From the NCBI RefSeq assembly GCF_003258515.1, contig NZ_QGEH01000003.1:186001-250000 (forward strand): a DNA stretch of 64,000 bases, written 5' to 3'. Below are positions 37,551-46,625 of this stretch, in pieces; positions within the stretch are counted from its first letter, which is position 1; each line of letters starts with the position of its first letter. This DNA is from Marinobacter bohaiensis (GTDB lineage: Bacteria; Pseudomonadota; Gammaproteobacteria; Pseudomonadales; Oleiphilaceae). A program made the position numbers and the translations under genes. The notes under the pieces were generated by a model. It saw only the letters and a program-made list of their open reading frames with translations. It had not been told where the DNA came from and made no database searches.

Positions 37551-40268
37551 ATGGCAAAGGAAGTTTCTCTGGGGCGGATCGCCCGACAGCGCCCGTCGCG
37601 TATTGCCTGGGCGCTTCTTCTGATTTCCCTGGCGCTGACCGCGGGCGCCTGGCAGTTTTCCATACTGCTGGTGGAGGATCGCACCCAGGCGCGTTTCGAA
37701 ACCCAGTCCCTGCAATTGAAGACGGCGATCGAGGAGCGTCTGCTGAACTACGAGCAGGTGCTGGCCGGCAGCGCCGGGCTGTTTGCGGTGGCGGACCTGG
37801 TGGGGCGCGAGGACTGGCGGCTCTACGTCAACAAGCTCGACATTAACCGCTACTACCCGGGCATCCAGGGGCTCGGCTTCACCGCCCGGGTTGAGGGCGA
37901 CGAGGTGCGGGACTTCGTGCGCCGCATCCGTGACCAGGGGCTGCCCGATTACCTGATCAACCCCGCCGGCGTCCGCGCCGAGTACCATCCCATCGTCTTC
38001 CTTGAGCCCAGCACCCAGCGTAACAAGCGCGCCTATGGCTATGACGCTTTTGGCGATCCCACCCATCGTCAGGCCATGGAAGAGGCGCGGGACTCCGGCC
38101 TGGCGACGATGACGGGCAAGGTGGTGCTGGTGCAGGAAGAGGTGGACGACAAGCAGGCCGGCTTCCTGATGTACTTTCCGGTCTATGACGGGGATAAAGT
38201 GCCCCGTCTGCTGGAGGACCGGCGTGACCGGCTGCGCGGGTTCGTGTTCAGCGCCTTCCGTATGAACAACCTGATGGACGGGATCGTCGGCCTGATCGCC
38301 CCGTTCCTGGATGTGCGCATCTACGACAGCGACGTGGCGGTCAAGGAAGCGCTGATGTACGGCTCCAACCTGGGGTCGCTGGACAACGACTACACCTTCG
38401 CGATGAGCCAGAAGGTCGAGCACGGCGGACGTACCTGGTTGCTGCAGACCCATACCACGCCGGCCTTCGACTACCTGGCGTCGGATCCGCGGCCGCTGAT
38501 CGTGCTGGTCGCCGGGATCATCATCAGCCTGCTGTTATTCGCCTTCTCGCTCGTCATGATCCGGTCGCGCCTGCTGGCGCAGATCAATGCCGGCCGCTAC
38601 CGGGCGATCACCGAGGGGGCCAGCAACATCACCCTGATCCTCGACCAGCGCGGCCAGACCCAGTACGTCAGCCCCTCGTCGGAATACATTCTCGGCTACG
38701 ACCCGCGCAACGTGCCGGACCTGTCGCTGGAGCGCCAGGTGCATCCCGATGACTGGCCGCAGATGCAGCAGGTGTTCGAGCAGGCCATGGAGGAACCCGG
38801 CAAGGCCCTGCCCGTGGTCCACGCGCGCATCCGCGATGCCTGCGGCGACTGGCGAGATATGGAGGGCTCCTACACCGCGATGATGGACGTGCCCGGCGTC
38901 AACGGCGTAGTGGTCAGTCTGCGGGACCTGACCGAGCTCAAGGCGGCCCAGACGGAGCTGCATCGGCTGGCGTTCTACGATCCGCTCACCGGGCTGGCCA
39001 ACCGCCAGCTGTTCCGCGACCGGCTGGAACACGTCATCCGCCGTTGCAAGCGCAGCGGCCAGTCGGCGGCGCTGATGTTCCTCGATCTGGACGGTTTCAA
39101 GCGCATCAACGACACGCTGGGCCACGACGTGGGCGACCAGTTGCTGCAGAGCGTGGCCGGCTGGCTCATTGACTGTGTGCGGGAAGAGGATTCCGTGGCG
39201 CGGCTCGGGGGCGATGAGTTTGTGGTGCTTTTGTCCGAGGTGACCGGTTCCGATGCGGCGGCCGGCGTGGCCGAAAGCATTCTCCGGCGCCTGTGCCAGC
39301 GCATCCGGTTGGGCGAGCACGAGGTGCGGGTGACGGTCAGTATCGGTCTGGCAATGATCCCCGACGACAGCGCCGACGCCACCTCGCTGATGAAGTACGC
39401 CGACCTGGCGATGTACCGCGCCAAGGAACTGGGGCGCAACAACGTGCAGTTTTTTACCGCGGCCATGAACATCCAGGCGGCGCGGCGCATGCTGCAGCAG
39501 GAAGAGTTGAGCAATGCCCTGGACGGCGACCGCTTCGTGCTGCATTTCCAGCCCAAGTTCGACCTGGCCCGGGAGCAGGTGCTGGGGGTCGAGGCTTTCC
39601 TTCGCTGGCAGCACCCCGAGCGGGGGCTGGTGCCGGCCCAGCAGTTCATCCACCTGGCTGAGGAGTCGGGCCTGATCGTGCGCCTGGGAGAGCTGGCGCT
39701 GCGCCAGGCCTGCATCCAGATCCAGGCACTGGAGCGGGCCGGATTCGGCGACCTGCGGATCTCGGTCAACCTGTCGGCGCGGCAGGTCATCGATCCCGGC
39801 TTTATGGGCATGTTTCGCCAGGTCATCACCGAGACCGGCGTGCGGCCGGAGCAACTGGAGGTGGAGTTGCCTTCCGAGTTGCTCAACGAGGATCCGGACA
39901 TCCTGCACCCGCTGTTGCGGGCGCTTCATGATATCGGTGTGTGCCTGATCCTGGACAATTTCGGCGCCGGTAGCTGCTCGCTGGCGGCGATGCAGCGACT
40001 GCCGCTGAACGCGGTGAAGATCGACCAGGTCTTCATCCGCGACATTCCCTATAACGCCACCGCCACCGACGTGACCTCGGCGGTGATTGCCCTGGCGCAC
40101 AAGCTGCACCTGACGGTGATTGCCGAAGGCGTGGAAACGCCGCAGCAACTGAATTTCCTGCGCGCCAGCGGCTGTGCCCAGGCCCAGGGTAACCTGTTCA
40201 GCTATCCCCTTGATGAGGATGCCCTGATCGGTTTCCTGGTGCGTCAGCAGGAACGCTCGGGAACTTAG
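37551..40268 (+). CDS. CHASE-PAS-GGDEF-EAL membrane protein (c-di-GMP signalling)
   Basis: The 905-residue protein has membrane segments at about 18-41 and 314-337 around a CHASE-type sensor (ending near 310). A PAS domain (about 346-465), a GGDEF domain (about 470-635) and an EAL domain (about 645-900) follow. The GGDEF motif (553-557) is intact, and the inhibitory I-site R544-E-E-D547 has correct spacing. The EAL domain is degraded: EAF replaces EAL (681-683) and the metal-binding DDFGTG loop reads DNFGAG (802-807). N740, E772, K823, E859 and Q879 remain. I predict a diguanylate cyclase with a weak or regulatory EAL part. It is inserted between mucD and lepA, which adjoin in Pseudomonas. 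Confidence 0.88.
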   Translation: MAKEVSLGRIARQRPSRIAWALLLISLALTAGAWQFSILLVEDRTQARFETQSLQLKTAIEERLLNYEQVLAGSAGLFAVADLVGREDWRLYVNKLDINRYYPGIQGLGFTARVEGDEVRDFVRRIRDQGLPDYLINPAGVRAEYHPIVFLEPSTQRNKRAYGYDAFGDPTHRQAMEEARDSGLATMTGKVVLVQEEVDDKQAGFLMYFPVYDGDKVPRLLEDRRDRLRGFVFSAFRMNNLMDGIVGLIAPFLDVRIYDSDVAVKEALMYGSNLGSLDNDYTFAMSQKVEHGGRTWLLQTHTTPAFDYLASDPRPLIVLVAGIIISLLLFAFSLVMIRSRLLAQINAGRYRAITEGASNITLILDQRGQTQYVSPSSEYILGYDPRNVPDLSLERQVHPDDWPQMQQVFEQAMEEPGKALPVVHARIRDACGDWRDMEGSYTAMMDVPGVNGVVVSLRDLTELKAAQTELHRLAFYDPLTGLANRQLFRDRLEHVIRRCKRSGQSAALMFLDLDGFKRINDTLGHDVGDQLLQSVAGWLIDCVREEDSVARLGGDEFVVLLSEVTGSDAAAGVAESILRRLCQRIRLGEHEVRVTVSIGLAMIPDDSADATSLMKYADLAMYRAKELGRNNVQFFTAAMNIQAARRMLQQEELSNALDGDRFVLHFQPKFDLAREQVLGVEAFLRWQHPERGLVPAQQFIHLAEESGLIVRLGELALRQACIQIQALERAGFGDLRISVNLSARQVIDPGFMGMFRQVITETGVRPEQLEVELPSELLNEDPDILHPLLRALHDIGVCLILDNFGAGSCSLAAMQRLPLNAVKIDQVFIRDIPYNATATDVTSAVIALAHKLHLTVIAEGVETPQQLNFLRASGCAQAQGNLFSYPLDEDALIGFLVRQQERSGT

Positions 40269-40445
40269 CGCCCGTCGGCGAATCAATCCGACGGGACGCC
40301 GGCCCGATTGTACAAATCCTAACAGGGGTACATGGCAATAGGGTCGGTTAACCGGTAAAATCAGCGTTCGCCATTCTGCCGCCGACCCGGGCATTGTCCG
40401 GGCCGGGTGCGCCGAACATTTTTCTGACGTGAGACACCCTATTCT

Positions 40446-42245
40446 GTGACTGACCTGAGCCACATCCGCAATTTTTCCATCATCGCCCATATCGATCACG
40501 GAAAATCCACGCTTGCCGATCGCTTCATCCAGCTCTGTGGCGGCCTGACCGACCGCGAGATGGCCGAGCAGGTACTCGACTCCATGGATCTGGAGCGTGA
40601 GCGCGGGATCACCATCAAAGCCCAGAGTGTCACCCTGCGCTACAAGGCCCGGGACGGAATCGAGTACGAGCTCAACATGATCGACACCCCGGGCCACGTG
40701 GATTTCTCCTATGAGGTATCGCGATCGCTGTTCGCCTGCGAAGGCGCCCTGCTGGTTGTGGATGCCGGTCAGGGCGTTGAGGCTCAGTCGGTCGCCAACT
40801 GCTATACCGCGATCGAGCAGGGGCTGGAAGTGGTGCCGGTCCTGAACAAGATGGACCTGCCCCAGGCGGAACCCGACCGGGTGGCCCAGGAAATCGAGGA
40901 CATCATCGGCATCGAAGCCACCGAAGCGGTGCGCTGCAGCGCCAAGACCGGCCTGGGTGTCGAGGACGTGCTGGAAGAACTGATCCGGCTGGTGCCGCCG
41001 CCCCAGGGCGACGTGGACGGTCCGCTGCAGGCCCTGATCATCGACTCCTGGTTTGATAACTACCTGGGCGTGGTGTCGCTGGTGCGCGTGCGCCAGGGCA
41101 GCCTGCGCAAGGGCGACAAGATCCTGATCAAGTCGACCGGCCGCGCCTGGCAGGTGGACAAGGTGGGTATCTTTACGCCCAAGCCCACCGATACCGGCGT
41201 GCTCGGTACCGGCGAGGTCGGTTTTGTGATCGCCGGCATCAAGGACATCCAGGGTGCCCCGGTGGGCGATACCATTACGCACCAGAGTACGCCGGACACG
41301 GCGATGGTGCCGGGCTTCCAGAAGGTGAAGCCGCAGGTGTTCGCCGGTCTGTTCCCGGTCAGCTCCGACGATTACGACGACTTCCGTGAGGCGCTGGACA
41401 AGCTGACCCTGAACGACGCTTCCCTGTTTTTCGAGCCGGAAAGCTCCGACGCCCTGGGCTTCGGCTTCCGCTGTGGCTTCCTGGGCATGCTGCACATGGA
41501 AATCATCCAGGAGCGGCTGGAGCGGGAATACGACCTGGACCTGATCACCACGGCGCCGACGGTGGTGTTCGAGGTGGTCAACAAGCAGGGTGAGACCCTG
41601 TACGTCGATAACCCGTCCCGCCTGCCGGACGTGGGCAGCATCGAGGAAATGCGCGAGCCGATCGTCGAGGCCAACATCCTCGTGCCCCAGGAACACTTGG
41701 GCAACGTCATCGCCCTGTGTGAGGAAAAACGGGGTGTTCAGAAGAACATGCTGTTCCTCGCCAGTCAGGTGCAGTTGACCTATGAGCTGCCGATGGCGGA
41801 AGTGGTTCTCGATTTCTTTGACCGGGTCAAGTCCGCCAGTCGCGGTTTCGCGTCACTGGATTATCATTTCAAGCGCTTCCAGACCGCCGACCTGGTGCGT
41901 CTGGATATCCTGATCAACGGCGACCGGGTGGATGCCCTGGCGTTGATCGTCCATCGGGATCATGCCCACTACCGCGGTCGTGCGGTGCTGGAAAAGATGA
42001 AGGAACTGATCCCGAGGCAGATGTTTGATATCGCCCTGCAGGCGGCGATCGGCACGCACGTGATCGCCCGCCAGACGGTCAAGGCGCTGCGCAAGAACGT
42101 CACGGCCAAGTGCTACGGCGGTGACGTGAGCCGGAAGAAAAAGCTCCTGCAGAAACAGAAAGAAGGTAAAAAGCGCATGAAGCAGCTTGGTAATGTCGAG
42201 GTGCCCCAGGAAGCGTTTCTTGCCGTACTGCGCGTCGACAACTAG
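40446..42245 (+). CDS. lepA: Elongation factor 4 (LepA)
   Basis: The 599-residue ribosomal GTPase is linked to 30S assembly and translation under stress. G motifs are [10 protein letters not shown] near the N terminus, [11 protein letters not shown] and [10 protein letters not shown]. The EF-G-like domains II, III and V are followed by the LepA-specific C-terminal domain rich in basic residues ([14 protein letters not shown]). It begins with GTG at 40446. lepB follows 12 bp later, the conserved lepA-lepB pair. Confidence 0.97.
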   Translation: MTDLSHIRNFSIIAHIDHGKSTLADRFIQLCGGLTDREMAEQVLDSMDLERERGITIKAQSVTLRYKARDGIEYELNMIDTPGHVDFSYEVSRSLFACEGALLVVDAGQGVEAQSVANCYTAIEQGLEVVPVLNKMDLPQAEPDRVAQEIEDIIGIEATEAVRCSAKTGLGVEDVLEELIRLVPPPQGDVDGPLQALIIDSWFDNYLGVVSLVRVRQGSLRKGDKILIKSTGRAWQVDKVGIFTPKPTDTGVLGTGEVGFVIAGIKDIQGAPVGDTITHQSTPDTAMVPGFQKVKPQVFAGLFPVSSDDYDDFREALDKLTLNDASLFFEPESSDALGFGFRCGFLGMLHMEIIQERLEREYDLDLITTAPTVVFEVVNKQGETLYVDNPSRLPDVGSIEEMREPIVEANILVPQEHLGNVIALCEEKRGVQKNMLFLASQVQLTYELPMAEVVLDFFDRVKSASRGFASLDYHFKRFQTADLVRLDILINGDRVDALALIVHRDHAHYRGRAVLEKMKELIPRQMFDIALQAAIGTHVIARQTVKALRKNVTAKCYGGDVSRKKKLLQKQKEGKKRMKQLGNVEVPQEAFLAVLRVDN

Positions 42246-42257
42246 GACTCCAACTGC

Positions 42258-43061
42258 ATGGATATCGATTTTCCCCTGATCCTTGTCACCCTGACGTTCG
42301 CCACCGGTCTGATCTGGCTGGCGGACTGGCTGTTCCTGCGCAGTCGCCGTGAGGCCCGGGCTACCGAAACCCAGACCGCCACGGCCGCCGGTGGCCATGC
42401 GGGGGAAGATGACAGCGACGACGACAAGGCGCCGTACCTGGTGGAGCTGAGCCGCTCCTTCTTTCCGGTATTGGCCATCGTGCTGGTGTTGCGCTCCTTC
42501 CTGGTCGAGCCCTTCCAGATTCCGTCCGGTTCCATGCTGCCCACGCTGAAGGTCGGGGATTTCATCCTGGTCAACAAGTTCTCCTACGGCCTGCGCCTGC
42601 CGGTAATCGGTACTAAAGTGGTCGATATCGGTGAGCCGGAGCGGGGTGACGTGATGGTGTTCAAGTACCCCAAGGATGGCGAGACCAACTATATTAAGCG
42701 GGTGATCGGGCTGCCGGGCGACACCATCAGCTATCACGACCACACCCTGTCCATCAACGGCGAGGTGGTTGCGTCCGATTTTGTGGCTACGCTGCCGCCG
42801 GTGGAATTGCGCGAGGAGGACCTGGGGACCGTCAAGCACCAGATCCTGCGCTCCATGGGGCGGACGGCGCCGGGCGGGGAAGGTGAGTGGACCATTCCCC
42901 AGGGCCAGTACTTCGTCATGGGGGACAACCGCGACAACAGCAACGACAGCCGGTACTGGGGCACCGTGCCCGAGCACCTGGTGGTGGGCAAGGCCTTTGC
43001 CATCTGGATGCACCTGGATTCCTGGCTGCCCAGTTTCGACCGTGTCGGCCTGATCGACTGA
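42258..43061 (+). CDS. lepB: Signal peptidase I
   Basis: The 267-residue inner-membrane protease removes signal peptides from exported proteins. Two N-terminal membrane segments (about 6-28 and 66-84) flank a charged cytoplasmic loop that includes an acidic Asp/Glu run. The catalytic dyad is S92 (IPSGSM) and K147 (YIKRVIGLPGD), and the MGDNRDNSNDSR box D is present. It follows lepA by 12 bp. A short hairpin separates it from the DUF4845 gene. Confidence 0.97.
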   Translation: MDIDFPLILVTLTFATGLIWLADWLFLRSRREARATETQTATAAGGHAGEDDSDDDKAPYLVELSRSFFPVLAIVLVLRSFLVEPFQIPSGSMLPTLKVGDFILVNKFSYGLRLPVIGTKVVDIGEPERGDVMVFKYPKDGETNYIKRVIGLPGDTISYHDHTLSINGEVVASDFVATLPPVELREEDLGTVKHQILRSMGRTAPGGEGEWTIPQGQYFVMGDNRDNSNDSRYWGTVPEHLVVGKAFAIWMHLDSWLPSFDRVGLID

Positions 43062-43068
43062 ACCGGCG

Positions 43069-43087
43069 GCCGGCCAGGAAGGCCGGC
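43069..43087. repeat. Stem-loop between lepB and the DUF4845 gene
   Basis: GCCGGCC (43069-43075) and GGCCGGC (43081-43087) pair around AGGAA, 7 bp after the lepB stop. No T-run follows. It could reduce read-through or protect the upstream message. Confidence 0.45.
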
Positions 43088-43118
43088 GCCTCCACAACCA
43101 GAAAAAAGAGAGTATGTC

Positions 43119-43484
43119 ATGAAGACTCAACGTGGCGCTTCCACCCTGGGTATTCTTATAGCGGTCCTCTTTTTCGGCAGCCTGATTACCCTGGTAATCA
43201 AGCTCGGGCCCGTCTATCTGGATGACCTGACCATCCAGGAAGCTATTGAAAGCCTCGACAACACCGAGGACCTGGGCCAACTGAGCGTTCGCGACGTGCA
43301 GACCCTGATCCGCAAGCGTCTGAGCGTCAACAACGTGGACGGCTTCGACCAGAAGCTTATCGAGATCAAGAAGGACGGTGATGCGGTGCTGGTTTCCCTC
43401 GAGTACGAGGTGCGCACCGACCTGTTCCAGAATGTGGACGCGGTTGTCCACTTTAACCACGCCTATGAGATGAGAGGCCAGTGA
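43119..43484 (+). CDS. DUF4845 small membrane protein
   Basis: The 121-residue protein has one N-terminal membrane segment (about 8-28, [19 protein letters not shown]) and a soluble domain with [19 protein letters not shown] and [16 protein letters not shown]. This family lies between lepB and rnc in many Pseudomonas-like genomes, but its function is unknown to me. The stop overlaps the rnc start codon (GTGA), so translation is coupled. The N terminus resembles a pilin-like or anchored segment rather than a cleaved signal. Confidence 0.85.
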   Translation: MKTQRGASTLGILIAVLFFGSLITLVIKLGPVYLDDLTIQEAIESLDNTEDLGQLSVRDVQTLIRKRLSVNNVDGFDQKLIEIKKDGDAVLVSLEYEVRTDLFQNVDAVVHFNHAYEMRGQ

Positions 43485-44173
43485 GGGTAAGCGAGATTGA
43501 AATGGGCCGGCTCCAGAAGCGGTTGGGATACCAGTTCCGGGATCCCGAGCTGCTGACCCTGGCGCTGACCCACCGAAGCCACGGGAACCAGAACAACGAA
43601 CGTCTTGAGTTTCTCGGGGATTCGATTGTCAACATGGTCATTGCCGAGCATCTGTACCGCCATTTCGAGAACGCTCGGGAAGGCCAGTTGAGCCGGCTGC
43701 GCGCGCGCATGGTCAAGGGGGTCACCCTGGCCGAGATTGGCCGCGAGTTCCACCTGGGTGAATACCTGCGCATGGGCTCCGGTGAGCTGAAGAGTGGCGG
43801 ATTCCGGCGCGATTCGATCCTGGCGGATGCGGTGGAGTCGGTGATCGGCGCCATCTATCTGGACAGCGACTTCCACACCTGCCGTGCCCGCGTGCTGGCC
43901 TGGTTCACCGAACGTCTGGAACGCCTGGATCTGCAGGACACCCAGAAAGATCCCAAGACACGGCTGCAGGAGTACCTGCAATCGCGTCAGTACCCGTTGC
44001 CACGCTACGACGTGATATCCATCGAGGGCGAGGCCCATGCCCAGACCTTCCACGTCGAGTGCGCGTTGCCATCGCTGGATCGCAAGACCACCGGTGTCGG
44101 TGGCAGTCGCCGTGTCGCAGAACAGCAAGCCGCCCGCAACGCCCTGAAATCCCTGGGCGTGGAGAATAACTGA
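43481..44173 (+). CDS. rnc: Ribonuclease III
   Basis: The 230-residue double-strand RNase processes rRNA precursors and structured mRNAs. The signature ERLEFLGDS (40-48) contains the metal ligands. The second acidic pair lies in [13 protein letters not shown], and a dsRNA-binding domain covers about 155-228 ([14 protein letters not shown], then [14 protein letters not shown]). The GTG at 43481 overlaps the upstream stop. An internal ATG at 43502 also gives a plausible N terminus. era overlaps the stop by one base. Confidence 0.96.
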   Translation: MRVSEIEMGRLQKRLGYQFRDPELLTLALTHRSHGNQNNERLEFLGDSIVNMVIAEHLYRHFENAREGQLSRLRARMVKGVTLAEIGREFHLGEYLRMGSGELKSGGFRRDSILADAVESVIGAIYLDSDFHTCRARVLAWFTERLERLDLQDTQKDPKTRLQEYLQSRQYPLPRYDVISIEGEAHAQTFHVECALPSLDRKTTGVGGSRRVAEQQAARNALKSLGVENN

Positions 44174-45090
44174 TGATCGATCCCACCCAGCCGGACAATC
44201 CCGACAGCCGTTGTGGCTTCGTCGCGATCGTCGGCCGCCCCAACGTGGGCAAGTCCACCCTGCTGAACCACATCCTCGGCCAGAAGCTGAGCATCACCTC
44301 GCGCAAACCGCAGACGACCCGTCACCAGGTGCTGGGCATCCAGACCCGCGGCGACGTGCAGGCCATCTACGTGGATACCCCGGGGATGCACGAGGAAGAG
44401 CCGCGGGCGTTGAATCGTTACATGAACCGGGCGGCGAGCTCGGCACTGAAGGACGTGGACGTGGTGGTTTTCGTGGTGGACCAGAACCACTGGACCACCG
44501 CGGACGAGATGGTCCTGCGCAAGCTGGAAAACGTCAAAGCCCCGGTCATCCTGGCGGTGAACAAGGTCGACAAGCTGGATAAGCGTGAGGTCCTGCTGCC
44601 GCACCTGGAAGAGCTGGCCCGCAAACGTGAGTTCGCCGAGATCATTCCGCTGTCCGCCCTGCGCGGTCAGAACCTGGAACCACTGGAAGCGGCCGTGGAT
44701 CGGATGCTGCCGGCCAGCATCCATTTCTACCCGGACGACCAACTGACCGACCGCAGCCAGCGCTTCCTGGCCTCGGAAATCGTGCGCGAGAAAATCACCC
44801 GCCAACTGGGTGCGGAGTTGCCTTACTCCACCGCCGTTGAGATCGAGGAATTCAAGGACGACGGCAAGGTCCTGCACATCGCTGCTCTGATCCTCGTTGA
44901 ACGTGACGGGCAGAAGAAGATCCTGATCGGCGACAAGGGCGAGCGCATCCGCCGCATCGGTCAGGAAGCGCGTATCGATATGGAAAAGCTGTTCGACGGC
45001 AAGGTGATGCTGCGCCTGTGGGTCAAGGTCAAGAAGGGCTGGGCGGACAGCGAGCGCGCGCTGAAAAGTCTCGGAATGAACGACTTCTGA
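44173..45090 (+). CDS. era: GTPase Era
   Basis: The 305-residue GTPase binds the 3' end of 16S rRNA and promotes 30S maturation. The G1 loop is GRPNVGKS (21-28), followed by the switch [16 protein letters not shown] and NKVDKL. A C-terminal KH domain (about 205-300) includes [16 protein letters not shown]. It overlaps rnc by one base (TGATG), so the two rRNA-maturation proteins are made together. recO starts 61 bp later. Confidence 0.97.
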   Translation: MIDPTQPDNPDSRCGFVAIVGRPNVGKSTLLNHILGQKLSITSRKPQTTRHQVLGIQTRGDVQAIYVDTPGMHEEEPRALNRYMNRAASSALKDVDVVVFVVDQNHWTTADEMVLRKLENVKAPVILAVNKVDKLDKREVLLPHLEELARKREFAEIIPLSALRGQNLEPLEAAVDRMLPASIHFYPDDQLTDRSQRFLASEIVREKITRQLGAELPYSTAVEIEEFKDDGKVLHIAALILVERDGQKKILIGDKGERIRRIGQEARIDMEKLFDGKVMLRLWVKVKKGWADSERALKSLGMNDF

Positions 45091-45151
45091 TCGCGGCCCG
45101 TGACGACGTGATGTTGCACGCGCCGCCGGCCAACACAGGAGTTGCCAGCCG

Positions 45152-45880
45152 ATGAGCGACAGGGTCGAACAGGAGCCCGGCTATGTCCTCCATCGCCGGA
45201 ACTACCGCGAAACCAGTCTGATGGTGGACCTGTTTTCGCTCAACCACGGCCGCCTGACCGTGGTGGCGCGTGGCGCCAACAGCCCGAAGAGTCCCCTCAA
45301 GGCCCAGCTGCAACCCTTCCAGCCCATGCTGCTGGGCTGGCAGGGCCGCTCCGACCTCAAGAACCTGACCGCGGCCGAAAGCCGCCTGGGGCCCGATCTG
45401 CGCCGCACCGAGCGGCTGTACTGCGGGCTCTACCTCAACGAGCTGCTGCAGCGCCTGCTGCCACCTGCTGAACCCTTTCCGCAGCTGTTTGCCCATTACA
45501 TTGAAGCCCTTGAGAACCTGGCGCAGGCCGGCGACATCGAGCCCCTGCTGCGCCGGTTCGAATGGTGCCTGATTGATGCCCTGGGCTACGGCTTTGCCTG
45601 GGACCAGGCCATGGATACCGGCGAACCGGTGCGGAAGGACGCTTATTACTACTATGACCCGGAGCAGGGCGTCCTGGCACAGGCATCGCCGGGCAGCCTG
45701 CTGCGGGGGCTTCGGGGCGACGTGCTGCTGGAACTGGCGGATGCACGCCTGGACAGCCCCGAGGCGCGTCGCACGGCCAAGCGCATGATGCGCGTGCTGA
45801 TCGATCATCTGCTGCAGGGCCGCGAGTTGCACAGTCGCGCCCTGTTCCAACAATGGCGAGGAGACAAGCATGAAACCTAG
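45152..45880 (+). CDS. recO: DNA repair protein RecO
   Basis: The 242-residue mediator loads RecA on SSB-coated DNA in the RecFOR pathway. The N-terminal OB fold (about 5-85) starts [20 protein letters not shown]. The helical C-terminal part carries [13 protein letters not shown]. There is no zinc-finger CxxC cluster, as in E. coli-type RecO. It overlaps pdxJ by 11 bp, matching the recO-pdxJ coupling known from relatives. Confidence 0.95.
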   Translation: MSDRVEQEPGYVLHRRNYRETSLMVDLFSLNHGRLTVVARGANSPKSPLKAQLQPFQPMLLGWQGRSDLKNLTAAESRLGPDLRRTERLYCGLYLNELLQRLLPPAEPFPQLFAHYIEALENLAQAGDIEPLLRRFEWCLIDALGYGFAWDQAMDTGEPVRKDAYYYYDPEQGVLAQASPGSLLRGLRGDVLLELADARLDSPEARRTAKRMMRVLIDHLLQGRELHSRALFQQWRGDKHET

Positions 45881-46613
45881 AGTGTTGCTCGGCGTGAACG
45901 TCGACCACGTGGCCACCCTGCGCCAGGCCCGCGGTACCCGCTATCCGGACCCGGTCCAGGCGGCGTTGCTGGCGGAAGAGGCTGGCGCCGACGGCATTAC
46001 CATCCATCCTCGCGAGGACCGCCGCCACATCCAGGACCGCGACGTGCTGATGATGCGCGACATGCTCAACAGCAAAATGAACCTGGAAATGGCGGTCACC
46101 GAGGCCATGTTGGCCTTCGCTGAGCAGGTGCGCCCGCCGTGCTTGTGCCTGGTGCCGGAAAAGCGCGAGGAGCTGACCACCGAAGGCGGTCTTGACGTGG
46201 TAGGTCAGGAGGAGAAAATCGCCCGGGCCTGTGAACGACTGGCGCGCGTCGACGCGGAAGTGTCGCTGTTCATCGATGCCGACCGGGACCAGATCGACGC
46301 TGCCGCGCGTTGTGGCGCGCCGGTTATCGAGATCCATACCGGGCACTATGCCGATGCGGAGACGCCGGACGCGGTGGAGGCCGCCTTCAGGCAGGTGGCC
46401 GACGGCGTCGCCTACGCCCGCTCACTGGGCCTGGTGGTCAACGCCGGCCACGGTCTGCATTACCACAACACCGAGCGGGTGGCGGCGATTCCCGGGATCA
46501 ACGAACTCAACATCGGCCACAGCATCATTGCCCGCGCCCTGTTCACCGGCATGAAGGAAGCGGTGCGGGACATGCGTGAGATTCTCGACCGGGCCGTTAC
46601 CCTGCGCCCATAA
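45870..46613 (+). CDS. pdxJ: Pyridoxine 5'-phosphate synthase
   Basis: The 247-residue TIM-barrel enzyme condenses 1-deoxyxylulose-5-phosphate with 3-amino-2-oxopropyl phosphate in vitamin B6 synthesis. Signatures are [30 protein letters not shown], the catalytic glutamate in [17 protein letters not shown], and [10 protein letters not shown]. Its product supplies PLP to several enzymes in this window (ArgD, ThrC, CysM). It overlaps recO and ends only 12 bp from the convergent gacS stop. Confidence 0.97.
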   Translation: MKPRVLLGVNVDHVATLRQARGTRYPDPVQAALLAEEAGADGITIHPREDRRHIQDRDVLMMRDMLNSKMNLEMAVTEAMLAFAEQVRPPCLCLVPEKREELTTEGGLDVVGQEEKIARACERLARVDAEVSLFIDADRDQIDAAARCGAPVIEIHTGHYADAETPDAVEAAFRQVADGVAYARSLGLVVNAGHGLHYHNTERVAAIPGINELNIGHSIIARALFTGMKEAVRDMREILDRAVTLRP

Positions 46614-46625
46614 GGAATCCGGGCG

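Noticed and set aside
38535-41696. 1053-codon minus-strand ORF
   Set aside because: It is antisense to the GGDEF-EAL gene and lepA, has a His/Gln/Arg-rich composition typical of shadow frames, and matches no domain I know.
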